From Synechococcus sp. NB0720_010 (GTDB lineage: Bacteria; Cyanobacteriota; Cyanobacteriia; PCC-6307; Cyanobiaceae): a DNA stretch of 64,000 nt. This document shows, piece by piece, positions 40,258 through 46,338 of this stretch (the first letter of the stretch is position 1; each line of letters begins with the position of its first letter). The notes under the pieces are model-generated. The model worked only from the letters and a program-made list of their open reading frames with translations, ran no database searches and was not told the DNA's origin. The stretch lies in contig NZ_CP090898.1 of the NCBI RefSeq assembly GCF_023078835.1, forward strand, positions 932,045-996,044. The letters run 5' to 3'. The position numbers were made by a program, and so were the translations under genes.

Positions 40258-41079
40258 ATGCCTCAAAGACCACAAAGAACAAAAAGGATGACTTCCGACG
40301 CAGAGATCAGAGAGCACAACGAGAAGGTTAGAGTGAAGTTTCGATCACTACTAGAAGTTTTAGTCCTCGAAGACGGCTCACCTCTTGAAGCAAGAGACGA
40401 GAGCAATCAAGAAGAAACAAGAAAACTTTTCAAGGAAGAAGGCAAGAGCGACTTTGAACACCAATCCTGGAGAGAGACCGAGATGCTGCCTGAGATGATC
40501 AGGCTGCACATAAACAAATATCTAAAACTCAACCCCGCGGAAAGACACGCTTTCTACACCGGTTTAGGCCAGAGTCTCAGCTTCGAAGAAAAGATGAGAT
40601 TTGAGGAAGACGTCGATGCAGACGGTCTGAGCGACAGTGAACGGTTGAAAGGCAGAAGGCTTATCGCTCCCACACACTCCCGACGGCAACTCGAGACCTG
40701 GGCAGCCGAGATTTTTTTAACGCGGGAGAAGAAGAGTCACACCAGACAAAAAGCAGGCAACGACCCGACTCCAGCAGGAAACAGGAATCCGGAACTCAAT
40801 TACGAGGAACTGATGAATAAGGCTGTAATCGTGAAAGGCACCCGCGAGGAGAAACGCATGAATACCAGAGGGACAGCAAACAAAGCCATAAACAGAGCCC
40901 TCAAAGGAAAGAACAAATCAGATCTCCCAATCAAGATTCAGAACTGCGGCAACCTAGACAAATACGAGATAAGCAGTCTTGGCGAGCCAAAGCCATGTGG
41001 AACGAATGGTGAAATGCAGATATCTCCAACAGATTGCTTGTACCGAAAGATTTCCAGCAAGCCCCAGGATCAAGACTGA
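40258..41079 (+). CDS. Hypothetical charged protein of the island
   Basis: A 273-residue soluble, very charged protein (Lys/Glu/Arg-rich) with no membrane segment. An acidic segment reads EEDVDADGLSDSERLKGRR, a form that resembles a calcium-binding DxDxDG-type loop (DVDADGLSD). The C-terminus is Cys-containing. An internal ATG at 40288 is an alternative start. The codons are A-rich compared with the flanking chromosome, consistent with acquired DNA. The 3' end overlaps the convergent DNA-binding gene by 10 bases. No function is assigned. Confidence 0.5.
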   Translation: MPQRPQRTKRMTSDAEIREHNEKVRVKFRSLLEVLVLEDGSPLEARDESNQEETRKLFKEEGKSDFEHQSWRETEMLPEMIRLHINKYLKLNPAERHAFYTGLGQSLSFEEKMRFEEDVDADGLSDSERLKGRRLIAPTHSRRQLETWAAEIFLTREKKSHTRQKAGNDPTPAGNRNPELNYEELMNKAVIVKGTREEKRMNTRGTANKAINRALKGKNKSDLPIKIQNCGNLDKYEISSLGEPKPCGTNGEMQISPTDCLYRKISSKPQDQD

Positions 41080-41402
41080 ATCAGCGAAACGCTTGTTTTG
41101 ATTGCGACTGGCTGAGCACCGTTCAGCCAGCGAAGAGCAGACACCGGATTAACGAGATAGCGCTTGCGCTGAGAAGAGGATGAAGACCGATCCATAAAAT
41201 CAATCCCAGGCCGCAAGACCCCAGACTTGATCTGTGCAACCAACCAGTCTCTTCCACAGTGGAGGTGGCGGACGGCCTCGTTGATTGGAACAAAACGGTC
41301 TGGGACTTTCTGCTGCGAGAGCCTTGAGACATCCGACTGAAGACGATCAAGCCTCTTTGTGATGTCAGACAAAGCTGCAGCAACCCTTGAAGACGAATCC
41401 AT
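41070..41402 (-). CDS. Putative excisionase-like / helix-turn-helix DNA-binding protein
   Basis: A 110-residue protein. A short N-terminal coiled coil (ALSDITKRLDRLQSDVSRL) is followed by a winged-helix-like pattern (FVPINEAVRHLHCGRDWLVA, a wing at RPGIDFMDR, then RYLVNPVSALRWL) similar to MerR/AlpA/Xis-type domains. That suggests a recombination directionality factor or repressor, but the similarity is weak. Immediately upstream is a 340-base AT-rich intergenic region. Confidence 0.5.
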   Translation of the reverse strand: MDSSSRVAAALSDITKRLDRLQSDVSRLSQQKVPDRFVPINEAVRHLHCGRDWLVAQIKSGVLRPGIDFMDRSSSSSQRKRYLVNPVSALRWLNGAQPVAIKTSVSLIQS

Positions 41403-41745
41403 ATAAACAAGACTTTCTCCTACTAATTAATTCTAAATCAGTTAATCCACAGAAAGATAGGAGCGCTGCGCTCGTAGAAGTCTGAAGTCAGACATGCTGG
41501 CAGCGAAGAAGGAAGTTTCTATAGAAGGCCAAAAAGAGCACAGCGGCACCTGAGACATCTCCAACACCTTGCCCGATCAGGAAGGTGGAAAGAAAAAAAA
41601 GAAAGGGGGGGGTTAGTGAATTAATTGCGTTCATAAAAGAAGTCTTGATGAATAAAGCATTCATGTGCTCTTGGCTCCATGGCGGCCTTCGCCATAGATA
41701 AGTCCAAGGCCATTGCCTATCGGCACAACCAATCTCATTACAACC
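41403..41745. other. AT-rich intergenic region, probable divergent promoters
   Basis: A gene-free stretch between the divergent 41402 and 41746 starts. It contains AT-rich tracts (CTACTAATTAATTC, GTGAATTAATTG), a poly-purine run at about 41590-41610 and short inverted repeats (GAGCGCTGCGCTC near 41461; CATGGCG / CGCCATAG near 41680). No RNA gene was recognised. It probably carries promoters for the genes on both sides. Confidence 0.4.
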
Positions 41746-42105
41746 ATGAAACTACTTACCGCAATCAGCGCTCTACTCCCCCAAGTACATGCCTTCCTCG
41801 ATGAAGAAGGTTTCTACCAACTGGGGGCCACGTGGATCGCCGCAGATGGCCTACGCGAACAACACAATCTGGAGATGCGCTACACGCACAACTCTGAACG
41901 TCTTGCGTTGCAGGGAGAACCAATGCCAAATGGCAGTTGGCGATACGTCTCAGCCAATGGACGTGCACACACCATCTCCGCGAAGCGAGCCAGGGAGTTT
42001 ATGGAAACAACCCACCGTCACGCAACGGTGATGGTGGGAATGCTGGATCGCCTCAAGGAAGCAGGTATCGCAGCTCCCACCTTTGAAGCAGAGCCAAATC
42101 TCTGA
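41746..42105 (+). CDS. Hypothetical protein of the island
   Basis: A 119-residue product from ATG 41746 (MKLLTAISALLPQVHAFLDE). Although the first residues are hydrophobic, there is no clear cleavage site. The remainder is a mixed alpha/beta domain (YQLGATWIAADGLREQHNLE, GSWRYVSANGRAHTISAKRA) ending in a long helix. No known family was recognised. It is followed after 94 bases by another orphan on the same strand. Confidence 0.5.
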   Translation: MKLLTAISALLPQVHAFLDEEGFYQLGATWIAADGLREQHNLEMRYTHNSERLALQGEPMPNGSWRYVSANGRAHTISAKRAREFMETTHRHATVMVGMLDRLKEAGIAAPTFEAEPNL

Positions 42106-42199
42106 GGCACTGCCTTAGCAAGAAACACCAGACGAACTTCTGCATTGCGCTTGCGGGTGCAGAGGTTCCTGATACCAAACCCATTTAAAACTTCCGAAC

Positions 42200-42802
42200 A
42201 TGAACATGATCACCAACATCTCGACCAGCGGAGCTGCTGGACCAATCACGCCAAACCTGATCACACCTGCGATGTTGGGGTGGCGCCACCCGCGAAAGGT
42301 GGCGTACATCCATCGCCATCCACAGCTCAATGACCACTGCTTGTACTTCTGGGACCACCAGGAGAACATCCCAGTGCCCACGGACTCCCAGGATCTGAGC
42401 TTCCTGCTGGAAGACATCTACGTTGAGGAGCGCGGGCAATTCAAAGCCAACAAGCTGATTATTGACGCCGACTTGGGACTCGATGGCCGACTGCGATTAG
42501 TCGTTGGGTTTTCCACTGCCTGCGCCACAACCTTGATGGCATCGCTTTCAGCACTCTCACCAGCGCTGCTGAATGGTCCACTGGCCCTCAGACTCCGGGC
42601 CGGCAGTAGTCAGGGTGTAGTCCTACCAGCGATCTACATCGATAACGAATGGATTGATGGCCGCCCACTCTCTCGTGATGACAAAGGAAATGCACTCCCG
42701 CCAATCGATCTCCTAACTGAGGTTCAGACCCTGCTACGACACGGCATGGAAGTAGAGATGCTTCCGCATCAAATACGTAAAGCCCAGCGGAGCATCCCTT
42801 GA
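42200..42802 (+). CDS. Hypothetical protein of the island
   Basis: A 200-residue protein without signal or membrane segment. It has beta-rich segments (RKVAYIHRHPQLNDHCLYFW, KLIIDADLGLDGRLRLVVGF) and a TALMASLSALSPALLNGPLAL-like helical region. The domain pattern (IYIDNEWIDGRPLSRDD) resembles small single-stranded-DNA-associated or single-domain phage-type proteins, but I cannot assign it. It sits in the same orientation as the gene before it. Confidence 0.5.
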   Translation: MNMITNISTSGAAGPITPNLITPAMLGWRHPRKVAYIHRHPQLNDHCLYFWDHQENIPVPTDSQDLSFLLEDIYVEERGQFKANKLIIDADLGLDGRLRLVVGFSTACATTLMASLSALSPALLNGPLALRLRAGSSQGVVLPAIYIDNEWIDGRPLSRDDKGNALPPIDLLTEVQTLLRHGMEVEMLPHQIRKAQRSIP

Positions 42803-42869
42803 TTCGGCAATAGCCAACGTCCTTAAGAGCAACTCAGGGGGCAGCTTGAAAAGAATGCTTAAACAGTGA

Positions 42870-43031
42870 CTAGTCCGGAGTGGAAGAGTCATCAAAACCA
42901 GCCAACTCGGTGAGCAAACGATTAAGGACTGCATTTCTGGAACGCAGCCCAAGCTCAACTCGAATATCTTCAATCCACTCAATGAGACGGGGCTCGAGAG
43001 AAACGGTGACCTTAACGAGATCCTGCTCCAC
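42870..43031 (-). CDS. 53-residue ribbon-helix-helix protein, last gene of the minus-strand cassette
   Basis: A small frame starting at GTG 43031, 3 bases after the stop of the 608-residue gene. The product reads VEQDLVKVTVSLEPRLIEWI at the start and then EDIRVELGLRSRNAVLNRLL. That is the strand-helix-helix pattern of CopG/Arc-type regulators: the beta strand VKVTVSL, helix 1 RLIEWIEDIR, and helix 2 RSRNAVLNRLLTELA. It ends in an acidic tail. Such proteins often repress their own operon. It is easy to miss because of its length. Confidence 0.7.
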   Translation of the reverse strand: MEQDLVKVTVSLEPRLIEWIEDIRVELGLRSRNAVLNRLLTELAGFDDSSTPD

Positions 43032-43034
43032 GAT

Positions 43035-44861
43035 TCAGAAAACGAAACCAGGAGGAACTATAAAGTCCATATAATAATAATCAAGTGGGTCGTCTTGGTA
43101 TCGGAAGACCTTTTTCTGAGAAGCCTCAACATCATGACCTGAAATGGTCAACTTGATATCAGTTGTCAAGCTATGAGCTGGAGCGTGAAAGTGCGAATAA
43201 CGCCGAAGTAGCTTAATCGAATCATAATTAGGTTGCTGCCTTTCTATACCAGCCGCAAACGGCCGATAAAAGTATGAGTTGGAATCAATTTTGAAGACTT
43301 GAAGAGGTAGGACACGTTGCCCCTGCGTGACCAGGGCTGGCAAGAGCCGGAAGTAGATATTGCCATCATCTCTCTTCATCCTTGAGAATATAAGTCGACG
43401 AAGCCTAGGTGCCATAACTTGCGCTCTAGACCAGGATAAGAAGGAATGTTCATCCTGATAGAAGAGCAGATGAGGGTCTGGCAAAAACTCCTCAACTCTT
43501 TTCCCGCGGTCCGTTTCAATTCGCCCCATATTTCTTCCGAAAAACGGGGCGAATGGATTCATAGTAAAAACACCAAGCAAGGAGCCGACGATGGTTCCAA
43601 GGCGGGCATTTTCTTTGGCCAACAAATCCTTTTTATCTCCAACTTCGGCCAAAGTAAAGCGATGCATCTCCTTGACAAGCCTTGAATACATATCCTCATC
43701 AAAACACGGGAGACTTAAGACATCATCATTAAGTCCGGAGTCAACAATCAAAGGAAGGTCATTAAAGAATGACTGAAAAGAGATCTCTGGATTAGCAAGT
43801 GCAAACTTCAAATCAGCCTCATGAGAGCCAGTGGGAGTAAAACCCGCAGGAATGGATGCTAAAGACGCAGAGAAAACAGGCAGTACACCAGCAACTGGCG
43901 CCAAAGAACCATTGGCAACGGCTTTAGCAGTTGTGATATTTGCTGAGCAAGCTGCAGATGAGGATGTTATCTCCGATTGATTACGTGAAAGAGTTGTATC
44001 AGAAGTTGAGAGTGGAGAACCTGAAATGCGTAACTTCGCGACAACTTGTCCAGAAACAACCCAGGAGTCTTTTGGACAGAGGATGGACTCCAAGGTTCCA
44101 TCAAATGAAGATCTGACAAAGATTCGTTGACCAGCCCAATCAACGGAAAAGACGGCATCTCCCTTTTTAACCGAAGCACCTTCGAATGCGATCCAAGAAG
44201 AGATAAAGCCCGTATATGTTATATCGTGCACCTTTGGCATTTTGACATCCAACAATCCGCCAGAGTCGGCGCCCTCCTGATTACTTGAAGTGCGCGCAGA
44301 ATAAGCCTGCAAAATAGACTTCGGATGCCGCTTTTCTTGATACTGATAACGCAGAAAAGGAGAGGACCCCACGGTAAAGTCGCATTTCAGCCTGACAATG
44401 CTGTCAAAGTTGCACAAGGTATTTAAAAAGTCGCTAGGTATAGCGACTGATGCACACTTTATGTATGTAAGGATGGAAAGACAAAAGTCTTTCGCAAGCG
44501 GGTCGGAGTTTCTTTGCCACTCCAGAAGACAGATTTGTGCAATATTCGCCCATATTTCACATGCCTGAAAATGAGGACGAGTGCAAAACATCCTCACAAC
44601 TGATCCGTCCGCAAGAACTAAGTGCAGGAATTCTTCTTCAACAGCTAGTGAATCAAGATCCTGATAACCCCACCCTAGGGCCTCAGAATTTGCACCATCA
44701 TTAAGGCCAAGAAGGAAACCTGAGTCAGTAAGACTTAGTTTTATTCTAAGGCCCTTAGAATTCAGAAACTTTCGGAGAGCAGACTCAGAAGATGCGCGAA
44801 AAATGCGACCCCCAAACGTAGGCTCATATTCATAGATAACCCGTACATCATCCACGAGCAA
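43035..44861 (-). CDS. Large island protein with a lipoyl/biotinyl-like domain lacking the modified lysine
   Basis: A 608-residue protein of no recognised family. Residues about 203-278 follow the biotinyl/lipoyl-attachment fold: VKMPKVHDITYTGFISSW, EGASVKKGDAVFSV, then the hairpin DWAGQRIFVRSS and FDGTLESI, and VVSGQVVAKLRI. At the tip, where lipoyl domains have Asp-Lys, it has Ala243-Gly244, so it cannot be lipoylated or biotinylated there. A Ser/Ala-rich linker (280-340), a helical part, a Gly-rich hydrophobic stretch (IVGSLLGVFTMNPFAPFFG, about 424-442) and a beta-rich C-terminus follow. It is coupled to the RHH gene. Confidence 0.65.
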   Translation of the reverse strand: MLVDDVRVIYEYEPTFGGRIFRASSESALRKFLNSKGLRIKLSLTDSGFLLGLNDGANSEALGWGYQDLDSLAVEEEFLHLVLADGSVVRMFCTRPHFQACEIWANIAQICLLEWQRNSDPLAKDFCLSILTYIKCASVAIPSDFLNTLCNFDSIVRLKCDFTVGSSPFLRYQYQEKRHPKSILQAYSARTSSNQEGADSGGLLDVKMPKVHDITYTGFISSWIAFEGASVKKGDAVFSVDWAGQRIFVRSSFDGTLESILCPKDSWVVSGQVVAKLRISGSPLSTSDTTLSRNQSEITSSSAACSANITTAKAVANGSLAPVAGVLPVFSASLASIPAGFTPTGSHEADLKFALANPEISFQSFFNDLPLIVDSGLNDDVLSLPCFDEDMYSRLVKEMHRFTLAEVGDKKDLLAKENARLGTIVGSLLGVFTMNPFAPFFGRNMGRIETDRGKRVEEFLPDPHLLFYQDEHSFLSWSRAQVMAPRLRRLIFSRMKRDDGNIYFRLLPALVTQGQRVLPLQVFKIDSNSYFYRPFAAGIERQQPNYDSIKLLRRYSHFHAPAHSLTTDIKLTISGHDVEASQKKVFRYQDDPLDYYYMDFIVPPGFVF

Positions 44862-44887
44862 ATACGAAGATGTTCAGGAAATATGGA

Positions 44888-45178
44888 CTAGAGATAAGAA
44901 TTGGCTATCTCACTATCCAGCTGCAAGTCCAACTGATCATGCAAGAAGTCTCCATTCGTATATGCTCCATCCTCAACTACTGATTGAGCTACTTTTGCCT
45001 CTAGGATTTGGTGCTCGACATCGCTTAAAGAACCATCTGTAGTTAGTGCCATACTCGCTGCAAGATCAGCAGTCATCGCCGCATCCGCGATGACTGAGTG
45101 GGTCAGCTCTTCGCCAGCTATAACATGGCCCATCAGCTGGCCACCAAAGACAGCATCAGCAAGGTCACTCATACCCAA
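44888..45178 (-). CDS. Small acidic helical protein of the cassette
   Basis: A 96-residue acidic protein (starting MGMSDLADAVFGG; an alternative start at MSD, 6 bases in). It is rich in Ala, Asp and Glu with long helical stretches (LSDVEHQILEAKVAQSVVED) and few basic residues. It has no cysteine and no signal. It lies 26 bases upstream of the 608-residue gene and 24 bases downstream of the membrane gene, in one orientation. It could be an antitoxin-like or adaptor subunit, but that is speculation. Confidence 0.55.
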   Translation of the reverse strand: MGMSDLADAVFGGQLMGHVIAGEELTHSVIADAAMTADLAASMALTTDGSLSDVEHQILEAKVAQSVVEDGAYTNGDFLHDQLDLQLDSEIANSYL

Positions 45179-45202
45179 GTCTCAGCTTCGGACCAGACTA
45201 CC

Positions 45203-45697
45203 TCAGTTCTGGAGTGCGGGCCGAAATCGGCCCAATGCAATTCCTGCATCAAAGGCCAAAGTCCGTAGCTCCTGCCTTTGATCGTCAGACAGGCCGTCCC
45301 AGAACGCATCGAAGAGATCCAAGGTCGCTTTACCTGTTCCGACCAGGCCTAGGACTGAAAGCGGGAATGCCATCCAGGGAAATACGAGCAAAACCACCGC
45401 GAGGACAGCGCTGACAGCTGCTCCTTCCTTTACTGAAGCCCATACAGTCTGAGCGACCAGCTTGATTTGGATGGTTCTGCTCAATTCCCCTCTGCGGCGC
45501 ATGGCCTCTGTACGAAGACCGGTTAAGAGGGCTTGGTAGATGGCATAGACCGCCATGCCACCAAGGGTGGATTCACCTAAAAACTCAGTTGCCGGAACGG
45601 GTCCAATGCTTCCGTTGACGTTAATAGAGGCCAGGCCCGCGAGTGGTGCAACCTCAAATCCCGCTTTGGGTATCTGAAACGGATCCATGGATCGCAT
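45203..45697 (-). CDS. Small membrane protein, first gene of the four-gene cassette
   Basis: A 164-residue protein with an N-terminal Gly/Pro-rich region and two adjacent hydrophobic segments at about residues 95-135 (EGAAVSAVLAVVLLVFPWMA, LSVLGLVGTGKATLDLF). They are preceded by an amphipathic helix rich in Arg and Gln. An alternative ATG lies at 45688. No domain was recognised. It begins a run of four genes with gaps of 3 to 26 bases. Confidence 0.55.
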   Translation of the reverse strand: MRSMDPFQIPKAGFEVAPLAGLASINVNGSIGPVPATEFLGESTLGGMAVYAIYQALLTGLRTEAMRRRGELSRTIQIKLVAQTVWASVKEGAAVSAVLAVVLLVFPWMAFPLSVLGLVGTGKATLDLFDAFWDGLSDDQRQELRTLAFDAGIALGRFRPALQN

Positions 45698-45824
45698 AAG
45701 TCATGCCACCAGTGGTAGCAGGCTAGCCAGTTGTGGAGGGGGAGCCAGCTTCCCTTATGGGAAGTCCTGCGCTGGTATGGATCTAAGCGGCAATAGAGGG
45801 GGAGAAGAGGAACCTGTTGACGCC

Positions 45825-46157
45825 TCAGCCACATATGCGACAAATGCCATATTGCTGACCTGTGCTTCTTCTCCCATAGCAACAGATCAGTTGATCACCG
45901 GCATCCAACACCGCGTCACCAGGTCCAACCCATTCGCCATACATCGAGCCCCATGGAGTAGAGGCCTCAACCGTCTTACCACCTGATGGATAGATTCGAA
46001 TCGTTGAACCCGAAAACATATTCCCCCAGTCATAACAATATCCTCCACCTCTCCACGCAGTTAATGCACATTGAGCCTTGGCAGGCAAAGCCAAGAGGAC
46101 TACTGCGACCAAGGCAACTAATGCTCTTATAAAAAGGCTTTTGCTCAGAAGCCGCAT
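45825..46157 (-). CDS. Small secreted Cys-rich protein of the island
   Basis: A 110-residue product from ATG 46157 (a GTG lies 6 bases upstream). A clear signal peptide (FIRALVALVAVVLLALPAKA) ends before QCALTAWRGG. The mature chain of about 80 residues has six cysteines (QCAL, YCYDWG, ICCYGRR, ICRICG), probably forming disulfides. No family was recognised. A secreted disulfide-rich protein within a mobile element could act at the cell surface or on neighbouring cells, but nothing proves it. Confidence 0.6.
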   Translation of the reverse strand: MRLLSKSLFIRALVALVAVVLLALPAKAQCALTAWRGGGYCYDWGNMFSGSTIRIYPSGGKTVEASTPWGSMYGEWVGPGDAVLDAGDQLICCYGRRSTGQQYGICRICG

Positions 46158-46295
46158 TATCACAAAACCACTACAAGGTGGTCAGACTGACAGCAACCGC
46201 AGTCATCCTAATCCAAGGATTATTTGACATGTAGAGAATATCTGATGCACAGCTCCCTCATCCCCCACAGGTGAGAATGACTGCAGCGCAGTGGC

Positions 46296-46326
46296 TCTGA
46301 TAGGGGAGTAAAGCTCCCCCATCAGA
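46296..46326 (-). terminator. Hairpin just 3' of the DUF3987 gene
   Basis: The stem TCTGAT-A-GGGGAG / CTCCCC-C-ATCAGA (12 pairs plus one mismatch) with loop TAAAG lies 12 bases after the stop codon. It lacks a T tract, so it may be a 3'-stabilising hairpin or a Rho-type terminator. Confidence 0.5.
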
Positions 46327-46338
46327 CCAGGCCTCCAC

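Noticed and set aside
45577-45882. A 101-codon minus-strand frame between the cassette and the secreted protein
   Set aside because: Overlaps both neighbouring genes in another phase; Trp/His/Arg-rich product without domain features.
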